A stretch of DNA of 64,000 nucleotides. It comes from G963422445 sp963422445. GTDB taxonomy: Bacteria > Pseudomonadota > Alphaproteobacteria > Thalassobaculales > Thalassobaculaceae. The position numbers and the translations under genes are program-made. How positions within the stretch are numbered: position 1 is the first letter of the stretch; every line of letters begins with the position of its first letter. The stretch lies in the NCBI GenBank assembly GCA_963422445.2, contig OY729512.2:5766001-5830000 (forward strand), written 5' to 3'. The notes beneath the pieces were generated by a model. The model did no database searches and was not told where the DNA came from. It saw only the letters and a program-made list of their open reading frames with translations. Below are positions 17,727-27,525 of the stretch, piece after piece.

Positions 17727-18907
17727 GGATTGTCTGAACAAGTCGGTTTTGGCACATTGGTTTATTGGTGACGGAGTGGAGTGCGAGCCTTGGAGCAAGC
17801 GACGTTTGCGGAGCTGGAGCACGACCTGAAGACGCGTCGGACGCGGCGCGAGGTGTTTCTCGAGACGATGGACGGGCTGGTTCCCTGGGAGCGGCTGGAG
17901 ACCCGCATCGAGCCGTTCTACCCGAAGGCCGGGCGCGGTCGGCGGCCTTATCCGCTGAGCGTGATGCTGCGGGTGCACTGCGTGCAGCTGTTCTACACTC
18001 TGAGCGACCCTGGGATGGAGGACCTGCTCTACGAGGTGAAGTCGGTACGGCGGTTTGTGGGGTTGCGCCTCTCGGGTGCGCTGCCTGACGAGACGACGAT
18101 CCTGCATTTCCGCCACTTGCTGGAGACGCATGGTCTGGGCGAGACGCTGTTCGAGGAGATCAACGCGCATCTGGCCTCTCTCGGACACCGCTTGAGCAAG
18201 GGGACGATCGTGGACGCGAGTCTCATTGCCGCGCCGTCGTCGACGAAGAACCGCAAGGGCGAGCGGGACCCGGAGATGCATCAGACGAAGAAGGGCAATC
18301 AGTGGCATTTCGGGATGAAGGCGCACATCGGGGTGGATGCGCAGTCGGGCTTGACGCACAGCGTGGAGACGACGCCGGCGACTGTCTCGGATGTGGCGAC
18401 GGCGCACGCGCTGTTGCACGGGGGCGAGGAGCAGGTGTGGGGTGATGCGGGCTATCAGGGGGTGGACAAGCGCGCGGAGAACCGGGACACGGACGTGGAC
18501 TGGAAGGTGGCGATGAAGCCCGGCAAGCGCCGGGGGCTGGACAAGGCGGGCCCGGAGGCGGCGGCGGAGAGGCGCAAGGCGTCGGTTCGGGCCAAGGTGG
18601 AACATCCGTTCCTGTATGTGAAGCGCCACTTCGGCTACGCGAAGGTGCGCCATCGGGGGCTGGCGAAGAACACGCAACGCATCGCCGTGCTGCTCGGGTT
18701 CACCAATCTGCTCATCGCGGGGCGCAGCGCCACCGCCTGACGTGGGGGGAGTCCGTCCGCAACCGCCGCAAGGCGGCGGGGACGGTCGACTCGGGCATCG
18801 AAATCTCCATTTCCTGGCACGACAACACGTCCCCGATGGGCTCTGGCGTTTCATCCACGGGCCACGACACCCGTATACCCGGAAAAACCGACTTGTTCAG
18901 ACAATCC
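17727..18907 (+). mobile_element. IS5 element copy 2, complete
   Basis: GGATTGTCTGAACAAGTCGG at the left and its inverse at the right are flanked by TTAG at 17723-17726 and 18908-18911, a YTAR-type target duplication. At about 1.18 kb it shows the unbroken structure of the copy interrupted by IS630 at 2965-5326. Confidence 0.93.
17781..18740 (+). CDS. IS5-family transposase (copy 2), intact
   Basis: It has 319 residues with the same DDE layout as copy 1: VDASLIAAPSSTKN, WGDAGYQGVDKRAEN and VEHPFLYVKRHFGYAKVRHR. FYPKAG is the usual family form here, where copy 1 carries FDPKAG. The gene starts at the GTG/ATG region just inside the left terminal repeat, so transcription probably depends on a promoter in or near that repeat. 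A GC-rich hairpin (CCGCCGCAAGGCGGCGG, near 18764-18780) downstream could terminate it. Confidence 0.93.
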   Translation: MRALEQATFAELEHDLKTRRTRREVFLETMDGLVPWERLETRIEPFYPKAGRGRRPYPLSVMLRVHCVQLFYTLSDPGMEDLLYEVKSVRRFVGLRLSGALPDETTILHFRHLLETHGLGETLFEEINAHLASLGHRLSKGTIVDASLIAAPSSTKNRKGERDPEMHQTKKGNQWHFGMKAHIGVDAQSGLTHSVETTPATVSDVATAHALLHGGEEQVWGDAGYQGVDKRAENRDTDVDWKVAMKPGKRRGLDKAGPEAAAERRKASVRAKVEHPFLYVKRHFGYAKVRHRGLAKNTQRIAVLLGFTNLLIAGRSATA

Positions 18908-18949
18908 TTAGACCACAGCAGTATTGCAGTCAGGCCTGGTCCGCTATGT

Positions 18950-19320
18950 CTAGGTTGACTGCAACACCGCTGTCGCCTGCATGAGTCGTTGCAGGCCGGC
19001 CCAGAGTTTCTGATCGCCCGGGATCGGCTGGCGTTTTGAGGGTTTGAACCCGACATAGCGGCCGAGATTGACTACGAAGATGCGAGTGTCGGGCGTAAAA
19101 TCCGGCGATGCCCGTGTCTTGACGATCCGGAGCCTGTGACGTTCGTGTTACAGAGCCCTGATCTCGTCGCGCCCGACGATAGTGATGGCGGGCGCGTCCG
19201 GCGTGTTCCGGACTGCGCGCGATTTCGAAGACGAAACATTTGCGCAGATCCTCGACCTCCTCGAGGCGGCGATCCTCGATACGAGTGCCGCTTTTGAGGA
19301 TCCGGAAGGTAATTGCCCAG
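18950..19320 (-). pseudogene. Tn5/IS4-type transposase, C-terminal remnant
   Basis: The minus strand reads ITFRILKSGTRIEDRRLEEV, then RKCFVFEIARS, and after a frameshift DTRIFVVNLGRYVGFKPSKR and KLWAGLQRLMQATAVLQS to a stop at 18950. This is the C-terminal portion of Tn5-like IS4 transposases, including the region after the catalytic Glu. The 5' side ends exactly at the MITE boundary (19321), with no trace of the upstream catalytic domain beyond it. Confidence 0.75.
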
Positions 19321-19431
19321 ACCGCTTATGCACGTGGCTCCGGTGAAACGCACATGTAGCGTTTGGCGTGCCGGGAATAGTCGACATCGGGGGCAACATC
19401 GTGTGCCACCGGAGCCACGTGCATAAGCGGT
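19321..19431. mobile_element. 111-bp MITE, no target duplication
   Basis: ACCGCTTATGCACGTGGCTC terminal inverted repeats; interior orientation opposite to the copies at 23978 and 36253. Flanks TTGCCCAG and TCAGCGGT differ, and each side belongs to a different transposase remnant, suggesting recombination through the MITE. Confidence 0.88.
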
Positions 19432-20038
19432 TCAGCGGTTTCGCCATTGGGAGAAGCGCCACCTCCGGGCACGGCTCTGGCAACAGAGACAACAGGGAGA
19501 CGATGAACCATTCAAGGAAGTGTTCATCGATTCGACCATCGTGCGCGCTCATCAACACGCCGCCGGCGCGGTAAAAAACGGCGGCCAGGAGGCCCAGGCT
19601 CCCGGCCGCTCCCGAGGCGGGTTCTCCACCAAGCTGCACGTGGCCTGTGCCAACGAAAGAACCGGTGTGTCCGTCGTGTTGACGGGTGGCGAGCGCCATG
19701 ATGGCGTGGGATGCGAGCTGCTGTGGAAGGCTTTGCCCAGCTCTCCCGCACCGGAGGCTGCGGTCATGGACAAGGCGTATGACAGCAAGGGCATTCGCCA
19801 GGCGCTGGCCGACCAGGGCGTCGAAGCCGTGATTCCCGCCCGGTCGAACCGGACTGAGACGATTCATCACGATCGAGAAAAGTACAAGCGGCGCCAGCAG
19901 GCCGAGCGATTCTTCAACAAGCTCAAACAATTCCGTCGCATTGCCACACGCTATGACAAGCTCGCTCGGACGGTCCTCGCATTTGTCCACATTGTCTCAG
20001 CATGGATTATGCTTCGATCATTCGTCAACACGGCCTAG
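19432..20038 (+). pseudogene. IS5-family transposase remnant, 5' truncated
   Basis: The remnant reads EVFIDSTIVRAHQHAAG (first Asp), AAVMDKAYDSKGIRQ (second Asp) and RRQQAERFFNKLKQFRRIAT (Glu plus signature) to a stop at 20036-20038. This is the C-terminal two thirds of an IS427-like IS5 transposase. A short in-frame-like RFRHWEKRHLRARLWQQ block precedes it at about 19430-19490. The N terminus is missing at the MITE boundary. It is a different subgroup from the IS5 at 17727. Confidence 0.78.
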
Positions 20039-20340
20039 TCCGTGGCGGACGCACCATCAACGAGGCGGAAGCCGAAGTCGTGCGCCGGATGTTCCGGGAA
20101 TTTTCCGCCAAGATCAGCCCGCGAGCGATCGCGCGGCGCCTCAACGACGGGGGCATCCCCGGCCCGTCGGGGAAACTATGGACCGATTCTACCCCTCGCG
20201 GTCATGCGAAGCGCAGCACCGGGCGGATCAACAACGAGCGCTATATCGGCAGGCTGGTCTGGAACCGACTGCGCTATTTCAAGGCCCTGGAGACCGGCAG
20301 GCACGGCAATCCTACGCTAAGCCCGCCCTGTTTTTCTCGT
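20031..20340 (+). pseudogene. Serine recombinase fragment (recombinase domain)
   Basis: GLVRGGRTINEAEAEVVRRM, SPRAIARRLNDGGIPGPSGK and GRINNERYIGRLVWNRLRYF form the recombinase domain (PF07508 type) that follows the resolvase domain in large serine recombinases. Both the catalytic N terminus and the zinc-ribbon/C-terminal part are missing. It directly follows the IS5-like remnant and is a different recombinase from that at 43562-46111. Confidence 0.72.
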
Positions 20341-20679
20341 GCATGCCGATTATGTGATCGACCGCGCGAATCGGGCGCCTTCAAGTGACAGTCGCCATTC
20401 AGGACCACCCAGTTCACGATAAAGGTTTCTTTGCCGGGCCTTGTTCAGTCTTGACCCTCATTCAGAACTTTCTCAATCCAACACAAACTTCGCATGGGCG
20501 GAACTGAATTCGACGTCATGTGCTCTGCACCGACGAGATAACGGCGATCGGAAGAAAGAAGGTAACCGTGACGTTTGCACGATGGCAAGTGTCACAGCCC
20601 TGCCATCCCGACCTTCTCGAACGGTTAACCCGGGCACCGGCAGCTCCGCTTCGGCAAAAGCGCATCTTCAGCGGTATAT
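20341..20679. other. Intergenic, no gene seen
   Basis: About 340 bases without a supported gene between the recombinase remnant and the 3' end of the oxidase gene. Confidence 0.4.
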
Positions 20680-21855
20680 TCATTGCACCGATGAATCTTG
20701 CAATAACGCCGCATTGCCGGCCAGCCACGTCCCGTCAAGGTCCGAAACGCTGGGACAACCGATCTGGGTCAGCGACAGTTCGAGTTCATCTGCAAGCATG
20801 TCAACGACATGGTCAGGCCCGCGCGCGCCAAGCGCGGCCAGGCCCCACATGAAAGCTCGGCCGCAGAGCACGAAATCCGCACCGAGGGCCAACCCGCGCA
20901 CGATATCGAGACCATTGGAGAATCCGCTGTCGACCAGGACCATCGCCCGGCCTGCTATCACGGCAGCGATTTCTGGCAACACCTCGACTGGCGCCGGACA
21001 GGCATCAAGCTGCCGTCCGCCGTGATTGGACACCAGAATGCCGTTGTAGCCGATACCGATTGCCGCCTCGGCGTCCGCCGGGTGCATCACGCCCTTGATG
21101 ATCAAGTCCCCCTGCCACCGGTCACGAATGCGTTTCAGCCGATCCGTCGTTACCGGCCGGCCCAACTGCTCGCCCACGAATTCGGCCATGCCGCGCATTG
21201 TTTTCGAAGGCGCATAGCGGCCAAGTGTCCTGAAGCGCGGAATACCGGCCGCAAGCGTAGCGAGACTCCATCGCGGATGCGCCATGGCGTGCCAGACTGT
21301 TGACGGTGTAAAACGTGGCGGCACTGCAAGGCCATTGTAGCGGTCATGCGGCCGCCAGCCGCGGGACGGGACGTCCACTGTGACTAAAAGTGCCGTAAAC
21401 CCGCTATCCGAGGCCCGTTTGATCAAATCGTCGTTGATCGCCTCGTCCTTCGGTGGATAAAGCTGGAACCAAGCGTTGTCTCCGGCAAGGGCGCCAAAGT
21501 TTTCGATATCGACGGTGCAGGCGGTGCTGAGCGCAACCGGAATATTCGCCGTGCGTCCAGCCCGGGCCAGATGCAGTTCCGAATTCGGCCATTGCAGGCC
21601 CGCCAGCCCCATCGGCGCGATTCCGAACGGTCGAGCGTAGGTGCGACCGAACAGGGTAACCTCGGTTTCCACCGGCTGCCAATCCGTGACATAGCGTGGT
21701 GACAAGGTGACCTGATCGAGTGCCCGACGATTGCGTTCTAGCCCGACCCCCGGTCCGGTTCCACCATTGACGTAGTCGTAGGAGAATTTCGGGAGACGTT
21801 TGCGGGCGGCGCGATGGAGATACTCGGTGCTCGGAAATCGCTCGCTTGACGGCAT
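20680..21855 (-). CDS. FMN-dependent alpha-hydroxy-acid oxidase/dehydrogenase (lactate-type)
   Basis: The 391-residue flavoprotein of the LldD/glycolate-oxidase family is counted from ATG 21855; an upstream in-frame ATG at 21918 would add 21 atypical residues. Diagnostic features are the N-terminal FSYDYVNGGTG, FGIAPMGLAGLQWPN, LVTVDVPSRGWRPHDRYNG, LIIKGVMHPADAEAA (catalytic Lys), and VSNHGGRQLDACPA with the catalytic His and substrate Arg. The ending VLVDSGFSNGLDIVRG binds the FMN phosphate. It oxidises a 2-hydroxy acid (lactate, mandelate or similar) to a 2-oxo acid at the membrane or in the cytosol. A truncated relative lies at 15808-16051. Confidence 0.85.
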   Translation of the reverse strand: MPSSERFPSTEYLHRAARKRLPKFSYDYVNGGTGPGVGLERNRRALDQVTLSPRYVTDWQPVETEVTLFGRTYARPFGIAPMGLAGLQWPNSELHLARAGRTANIPVALSTACTVDIENFGALAGDNAWFQLYPPKDEAINDDLIKRASDSGFTALLVTVDVPSRGWRPHDRYNGLAVPPRFTPSTVWHAMAHPRWSLATLAAGIPRFRTLGRYAPSKTMRGMAEFVGEQLGRPVTTDRLKRIRDRWQGDLIIKGVMHPADAEAAIGIGYNGILVSNHGGRQLDACPAPVEVLPEIAAVIAGRAMVLVDSGFSNGLDIVRGLALGADFVLCGRAFMWGLAALGARGPDHVVDMLADELELSLTQIGCPSVSDLDGTWLAGNAALLQDSSVQ

Positions 21856-22966
21856 GACTGAACTCTTCAAATTGGCGTTACGAATAAGGCTACGGACGAG
21901 CTGCCAAGGTTTTGGCACAGCCAGCGGGAATTAACTTCAGACGCCCGGTGACTTTCCTCATGACCTGACCAGGAACCCTCACCCCTGGATTTTTCGAGAT
22001 TTTTTGTGTCCCGGCAACAAATTTCTGCATAGTCGCGTTAATATCATTAGCATGAGGCCGTCGTTAATATCATTAGCATGAGGCCGTCATGGATACATGC
22101 GGTCTCTGGAATCCGAAAACGCCAAGGCTCCAAGGGGCTGCCGGATCAATTTGTGCTGTCCGGTTCGTTCGTGCAAATATTTGAAGTCACAGCAAACAGC
22201 GGAGACGCGATATGCCAGAGACAGATGAGAACGACATGGAGGCAAGAACCTCGCTGGCATGGATGTGGGATGCAAGACGAAGAGGGAATGCCATATCGTG
22301 TAAAGTTGAACGTGAAAAAGCCCGTAAGAAACGCCTGAGTTCAGGATTCTCAAATGACGACAAATGACCTTGATTCTTGAATTCAAATATCAAGTCCATA
22401 TCCCGGATTCGTAAACTTGATATCGTTTTCTGATCAACGACGTGATCACTCAACTCTTGGTTGTTAGCAACAGCCTCGAAACAGCTGAGCACTTCGCTAA
22501 TGTATTCAAATACACCATGAAAAAGATAACTGCAAGAACCTGCAATATTCATGCGAAACAGCGAGATCTTGGTAATCCGGGAGAACGAAATCCCGCGCTT
22601 ACCTACGCCAGGAAAACTTCGGAATGATCAAGGGTATCCCGGAAATATGGACAATATGTCGATAACAATCAGAAATGAAAGCGAGTGTCTCGCACCACGG
22701 TTCTGAATTGTAACGACCGATACATAAGTCAGATTTGCGGGTAATTTGCGTCTAGTGAACCGGGTTTAATTTACCACAAAGGTCCTAAAGCATAACCGAA
22801 AACCGCATCTGGTGCATTATGGATTCTCGCATACTATTCGTAGAGTATCTAGATTTATAGTGGGACGGCAGACGATCAGACGACAAGGGCACGAAAAAGT
22901 AGTACCCTCCTGTTATGCGCAAGCACCAGGACGCATTACGTGGAAGACCATCCAAGAAGGATCATC
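21856..22966. other. 1.1-kb intergenic region, no gene seen
   Basis: AT-richer than its surroundings and full of stops in all frames beyond about 120 codons. It contains a 2 x 26-bp tandem repeat at 22037-22088. I recognise nothing else. Confidence 0.45.
22037..22088. repeat. Perfect 26-bp tandem duplication
   Basis: GTTAATATCATTAGCATGAG followed by GCCGTC occurs twice head to tail (22037-22062 and 22063-22088). It may be a slippage duplication; no coding context. Confidence 0.9.
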
Positions 22967-23740
22967 ATGAAACTATCGGGAAAAAATGTGATCATAACCG
23001 GCGGCGCAAGCGGAATCGGACGCGCGCTGGCAAGACGTTTTCGGGCCGAGGGTGCGGCCGGAATCACGGTTGGCGATATCCAGGACACGATTCTCGCCAA
23101 GGTCACAACCGAGATTGATGGTCTCGCTGTCCGATGCGACGTCTCGAACGAGGCTGATATCCTGAACTTGGTGGCTGCGGCCGAGAACGCTCACGGTCCG
23201 GTCGACATCTTCTGCTCCAACGCAGGATTGGCGCGTTACGGCTGGGAAGAAACCTCTGATGACGTCTGGAATATCAACTGGCAGATCCATGTGATGGCCC
23301 ATATCTATGCTGCCCGCGCTGTCATCCCTGGTATGCTTGACCGTGGCAGCGGCTATCTGCTCAATACCGCCTCGGCAGCCGGTCTCCTGAGTCAGATCGA
23401 CTCGGCAAGTTATGCCGTAACCAAACATGCTGCGGTGGCATTCGCCGAGACCCTCGCTATCCGCTACGGCGACAAGGGCCTTCGGGTCTCCGTCCTGTGC
23501 CCCCAATCGGTTCGCACCGCGATGACAGCCGGTCGCGATGGCGATGTCGCCAGTGTCGACGGCATGATCGAACCAGAGGAACTCGCTGACTGTGTAGTTG
23601 CAACCATGGAACGGGAAGAGTTTCTTATCCTCCCGCATCCCCAGGTTCGCGAATATATTCAGCGCAAAGCCAACGACTATGACTGGTGGTTGAAAGGCAT
23701 GCGGCGACTGCGCGACAGGTTCTTGCAAGACCCAGGATAA
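22967..23740 (+). CDS. Short-chain dehydrogenase/reductase
   Basis: The 257-residue protein starts at ATG 22967, with AAGAAGGA about 8 bases upstream. The Rossmann motif is TGGASGIGRALA near residue 12, followed by CSNAGLA and the catalytic Ser/Tyr/Lys in NTASAAGLLSQIDSASYAVTKHAAV. It is an NAD(P)-dependent oxidoreductase of the classical SDR type, with substrate not predictable. An unusual Trp-rich tail (YDWWLKGMRRLRDRFL) follows the fold. It stands alone between long intergenic stretches. Confidence 0.85.
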   Translation: MKLSGKNVIITGGASGIGRALARRFRAEGAAGITVGDIQDTILAKVTTEIDGLAVRCDVSNEADILNLVAAAENAHGPVDIFCSNAGLARYGWEETSDDVWNINWQIHVMAHIYAARAVIPGMLDRGSGYLLNTASAAGLLSQIDSASYAVTKHAAVAFAETLAIRYGDKGLRVSVLCPQSVRTAMTAGRDGDVASVDGMIEPEELADCVVATMEREEFLILPHPQVREYIQRKANDYDWWLKGMRRLRDRFLQDPG

Positions 23741-23977
23741 GCGCTTAACAAACTATTCATTCCAGCGCGGAATTGATCTGATTCAGGGAAATGGTGCAAC
23801 ACCGTCGTCAATGCGCGGCAAGTCCGGTTCGGGAGCATCACGCCGCCACCACACAGGCTGCGACGGACGCCTCTGAAACGATCCGGGCGGGGAGTAGATC
23901 CAACATTCACCCAGCTATTGGTTGATCCGGCGATGTCAACCATCCGATATTGCCGGTCGTCCGCAACAAATCCCCAA

Positions 23978-24088
23978 ACCGCTTATGCACGTGGCTCCGG
24001 TGGCACACGATGTTGCCCCCGAGGTCGACTATTCCCGGCACGCCGAACGCTACATGTGCGTTTCACCGGAGCCACGTGCATAAGCGGT
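23978..24088. mobile_element. 111-bp MITE with 8-bp target duplication
   Basis: Inverted termini ACCGCTTATGCACGTGGCTC. ATCCCCAA occurs at 23970-23977 and 24089-24096, a clean 8-bp duplication. Located just downstream of the LLM oxidoreductase gene stop. Confidence 0.93.
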
Positions 24089-24109
24089 ATCCCCAATTCG
24101 TTAAACCGG

Positions 24110-25288
24110 TTATTCGGCAGCCATGGCCCGGGTGCCGCCGCCGAAATGCGGCATGACCTCTTCGGCCAACCGTTGATACTGCTCCAGCATGACCGCCTGC
24201 GGTGTCCCCATGGAACAGGACAGGTTGATGTGCTCCATGCCGGGATACCGTTCCTCGAGCTTCTGCAAATGGACCACGAGTTCATCCGGCGTGCCGGCAA
24301 ACCAGGCACCGAGGTCCATGAAATGCTGCACGGTCGGCACGCCGGCCTCGTACCAGCCTCCACGGCCCTGGCTGACTTTCACCTTGTCCTCGGTCAGCCC
24401 GGGCACAAAACCAAGCGGACCGAACATCTTCACGTGTTCCTCGTAATACGGCGTGATTGCCGCAACCGCCCGCTCCCGCGAATCTGCAAGGTAGAAAAAC
24501 AACCCGACTGTCAGATTCTCGCCAAGCTTGAGATCCTGCCCCGCCCGGGCCGCAGCCTGCTGATAGGCCTGGATCGGACCTTCGGACATCGTCGCGGCGC
24601 CGCCGCCGACTGCGCCCTTGATCCCGTGCCTGATCATGAAATCAAGACCACGCGGGTTGGCGCTCACCACTGGCTGCCAGCATTCCACCGGCAGGTTGAC
24701 CGGCCGCGGCACCAGTGTCAGTTCCTTGAGGTCGTAACCGCGATACGGAACCTCCGGCGGCAATGTGTAATGTTTGCCGCGATGGGAGAACGACTCATTG
24801 TTGAAAGCCTTGAAAATGATCTCGACCTGCTCCTCGAACAGGTCTCGATTGGCCGTCTGATCCATCATCGGCGCGCCGAAGGTCTCGACCTCACGGGTGT
24901 GGTAACCGCGCCCGACTCCAAACACGGTGCGGCCCTTCGTCATGATGTCGGCGGTCGCGAAGTCCTCCGCAAGGCGCAGCGGATGCCACATCGGCGTGAT
25001 GTTGAAACCACAGCCGATCTTCAGCCGTTCCGTAAGATGCGCAAGATGGACCGCCGCCATCAGCAAATTCGGGATGACCTCGTAACCTTCGTGCTGGAAG
25101 TGATGTTCCGCCAGCCACAGCATGTCGTAGCCGTACTTGTCCATAGTCTTGGCTATCGCCTCGGTCTTCTCGAATACCGAGACCAGTTCATCATTGCCGA
25201 ACCGCCGTTCGTTGGCTGGCGTGGCGTGCTGACCCATATCCGGCAAATCGATATGTCCGGCATAGACAGTCGTGAACTTGTTGATCAT
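24110..25288 (-). CDS. LLM-class flavin-dependent oxidoreductase (luciferase-like monooxygenase)
   Basis: The 392-residue protein is counted from ATG 25288, where GGAGG lies 5 bases upstream; an in-frame ATG at 25303 overlaps that site and is less likely. The fold of bacterial luciferases is indicated by AKTMDKYGYDMLWLAEHHF, LKIGCGFNITPMWHPLRLAE and the FGVGRGYHTREVETFG phosphate-binding region. These enzymes use reduced FMN to oxygenate small organics. The substrate is unknown. An IS630 element separates it from the next gene on the same strand. Confidence 0.85.
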   Translation of the reverse strand: MINKFTTVYAGHIDLPDMGQHATPANERRFGNDELVSVFEKTEAIAKTMDKYGYDMLWLAEHHFQHEGYEVIPNLLMAAVHLAHLTERLKIGCGFNITPMWHPLRLAEDFATADIMTKGRTVFGVGRGYHTREVETFGAPMMDQTANRDLFEEQVEIIFKAFNNESFSHRGKHYTLPPEVPYRGYDLKELTLVPRPVNLPVECWQPVVSANPRGLDFMIRHGIKGAVGGGAATMSEGPIQAYQQAAARAGQDLKLGENLTVGLFFYLADSRERAVAAITPYYEEHVKMFGPLGFVPGLTEDKVKVSQGRGGWYEAGVPTVQHFMDLGAWFAGTPDELVVHLQKLEERYPGMEHINLSCSMGTPQAVMLEQYQRLAEEVMPHFGGGTRAMAAE

Positions 25289-25403
25289 CACATCCTCCCG
25301 CAATCACATCCCGCAACGTTTGCAAAGTTTGCCAGATTACGGAGCGGTTTTCCACAGTGTCCCCGGTCACGCGTGGCAACCACCGCCCACGGAACCCGCG
25401 CTA

Positions 25404-26551
25404 TTGGATTGATTTCAACATTTAGATCTCTCTTTTCTTGCGGCGATGATGGTATCGGGGTCGGCGGTCCAGACGAAGGGCCTGGCTTCGGTGGTGTTGT
25501 GTTCGTCGATGACGTGGCGGATGGCGTCCTGGAGTTCGGGTACGGAGCGGAAGACGCCGTATTTGAGACGGCGTCGTGTCAGCTTGGCGAAGACGCCTTC
25601 GACCGCGTTCAGCCACGAGCTCGAGGTGGGGGTGACGTGGAAGGTCCAGCGCGGATGGCGTGCGAGCCAGACCTGGACATCCTTGTGCTTGTGAGTGGCG
25701 TCATTGTCGAGGATGGCATGGACCGGGACGCCGGCGAGTATCGTGCGCTCGATGCGGTTGAGGAATCTCAGGAACTCCTGGTGGCGATGCCGACTGGCGT
25801 GCTGGCCAATGACCGTGCCGTCGAGCACGGTCAGGGCGGCAAACAGCGTCGTCGTGCCGTTGCGCCTGGAATCATGTGTCATGGTGGCGCCGCGGCCTTT
25901 CTTCAGCGGCAGGCCGGGCTGTGTGCGGTCAAGTGCCTGAATTTGCGACCTGTCATCGATCGACAGCACGACCGCGTGAGCCGGCGGCGCAACGTAGAGG
26001 CCGACGATGTCGGTCAGCGTCTCGACGAAGGCGGGATCGTTCGAAAGCTTGAACTGCCGCCAGCGGTGCGGCGTCAGGCCATGCGCCTGCCAGACCGCCC
26101 ATACCGTCGAAGCGGCAACCCCCACAGCCTTCGCCATCGCCCGCAGCGTCCAGTGGGTCGCCGCGTGAGGCGGCGGGGTGTGGGTCAACCCTACGATCTT
26201 CGCCACCTGCTCAGGAGCCAGAGGCTTCTTGCCCGGCGGGCGCGTCTTGTCCCGCAGAAGTCCGTCCACACCTTCTTCCATGAAGCGATCCTGCCAGCGC
26301 CAGACACTGTTCTTCGCCTTGCCGGTTTCTCTCATGATGGCCATCGTGCCGAGCCCGTCGTCGCTCAGAAGAACGATGCGTGCCCGCCAGACGTGCTTCT
26401 GCGGGCTCTTCGGGTCCGAGACAACCGTTTCAAGGCGACGCCGGTCGTCTGAAGTGAGCGTGAATGAAACACCAGGGCGCATCTTGCAGACCTCCATGAT
26501 CGACAAATCAGAAGAATACAATAACGAATATATCTGTAACGATCAATCCAC
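25404..26551 (-). mobile_element. Second IS630-type element
   Basis: TA at 25402-25403 and 26552-26553 flank short inverted ends (TTGGATTGAT left; ATCAATCCAC right, inverted). It is inserted 4 bp beyond the stop codon of the SDR gene at 26558. Confidence 0.75.
25415..26482 (-). CDS. IS630-family transposase (second type), intact
   Basis: Counted from ATG 26482 (MRPGVSFTLTSDDRRRLE), it has 355 residues; longer starts at 26497 or 26521 exist. The HTH segment GTMAIMRETGKAKNSVWRWQ is followed by the DDE core: VVLSIDDRSQ, HAILDNDATHKHKD and SWLNAVEGVFAKLTRR. It belongs to a different IS630 subgroup from the 3084-4181 transposase, judged by the divergent N terminus and catalytic flanks. The uninterrupted frame suggests recent arrival. 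Confidence 0.9.
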   Translation of the reverse strand: MRPGVSFTLTSDDRRRLETVVSDPKSPQKHVWRARIVLLSDDGLGTMAIMRETGKAKNSVWRWQDRFMEEGVDGLLRDKTRPPGKKPLAPEQVAKIVGLTHTPPPHAATHWTLRAMAKAVGVAASTVWAVWQAHGLTPHRWRQFKLSNDPAFVETLTDIVGLYVAPPAHAVVLSIDDRSQIQALDRTQPGLPLKKGRGATMTHDSRRNGTTTLFAALTVLDGTVIGQHASRHRHQEFLRFLNRIERTILAGVPVHAILDNDATHKHKDVQVWLARHPRWTFHVTPTSSSWLNAVEGVFAKLTRRRLKYGVFRSVPELQDAIRHVIDEHNTTEARPFVWTADPDTIIAARKERSKC

Positions 26552-26557
26552 TAGCTG

Positions 26558-27358
26558 TCAGTTGGCCGTCATCCCGCCGTCAATCACCAGTTCGCTCCCG
26601 GTGACCCATGCGGATTCATCCGACGCCAGATACAGACAGCCCATGGCAATATCCGATGGACTGCCAAAGCGACCGAGCGGTGTCGCTTCAAGACGCAGTC
26701 TCGCGACCTCGTTATTGCTGTGACCTGGCTTGGTCATCGGCGTATCGACGAAACCCGGATGAATAGAATTGACCCTGATTCCGTCAGACGCATATTGCAG
26801 CGCCGCCGCCTTCGAAAAGATCCTGACCGCGCCCTTTGACGCGTGATAACCGGCATTGGCATGGCTACCAACAATGCCGCAAATCGACGAGATATTGATG
26901 ATCGAACCACCACCACTCTCACGCATCGCCGGTATCGCCGCCTTGGTGCCAAGGAACACGCCGGTCGCATTGATTTCCATGACCCGGTTCCATTGCTCAA
27001 GTGTTTGGGTCTCAAGCTTCGGACCCGCGGTCATGCCGGTCTGGACCACCATGTTCGGATCGCGCCCCGATATCCCGGCGATGTTACCGAGAATGTGCAG
27101 CGCGCGATAGGCTTGTACCGTCTCCGCAACCAGATCGACCCAGGCCGATTCATCGGCGACATCAAGGTGCCGGTACTGTGCGATTCCACCCGCGTCGGTG
27201 ATTTCCGCGACGACGGCCGCACCAGACTCGTCCTGGATATCGGCGAGCATCACCGATGCGCCGTGCGCGGCGAAACTGCGGGCGGTCTCCGCGCCAATCC
27301 CGGATGCCCCGCCGGTGACGATCGCAACTTTTCCTTCAAGCCGCTTGCTGATAGTCAT
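26558..27358 (-). CDS. Short-chain dehydrogenase/reductase
   Basis: The 266-residue protein starts at ATG 27358, with AGGAGGG about 8 bases upstream. TGGASGIGAETAR binds the cofactor, an Asp (LADIQDES) favours NAD, NIAGISG is the NAG-like motif, and the catalytic SICGIVGSHANAGYHASKGAV holds Ser, Tyr and Lys. The ending WVTGSELVIDGGMTAN is typical of classical SDRs such as cyclohexanol or 3-oxoacyl reductases. It is divergent with the GMC oxidoreductase at 27526; the 167-bp gap probably contains both promoters. Confidence 0.88.
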   Translation of the reverse strand: MTISKRLEGKVAIVTGGASGIGAETARSFAAHGASVMLADIQDESGAAVVAEITDAGGIAQYRHLDVADESAWVDLVAETVQAYRALHILGNIAGISGRDPNMVVQTGMTAGPKLETQTLEQWNRVMEINATGVFLGTKAAIPAMRESGGGSIINISSICGIVGSHANAGYHASKGAVRIFSKAAALQYASDGIRVNSIHPGFVDTPMTKPGHSNNEVARLRLEATPLGRFGSPSDIAMGCLYLASDESAWVTGSELVIDGGMTAN

Positions 27359-27525
27359 GTCAGTCGCCCTCCTGTTCTTTGCCACATCGAACAGGAGAAA
27401 CCAGGGTGCGGACAAGGTGAAAGCGGTCCAGATCAAATAGTGCATTCGTGATGGAAAACCGGATCAATTGGGCCCATTCTGCATGGAGCGGAATGCTGGA
27501 TATTGCGACCGTGGGAGTTGAGGCC

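Noticed and set aside
17601..18854. 417-codon minus-strand frame
   Set aside because: Antisense of the intact IS5 transposase.
23918..26452. 844-codon plus-strand frame
   Set aside because: Runs antisense across a MITE, the LLM oxidoreductase and the IS630 transposase; no protein features of its own.
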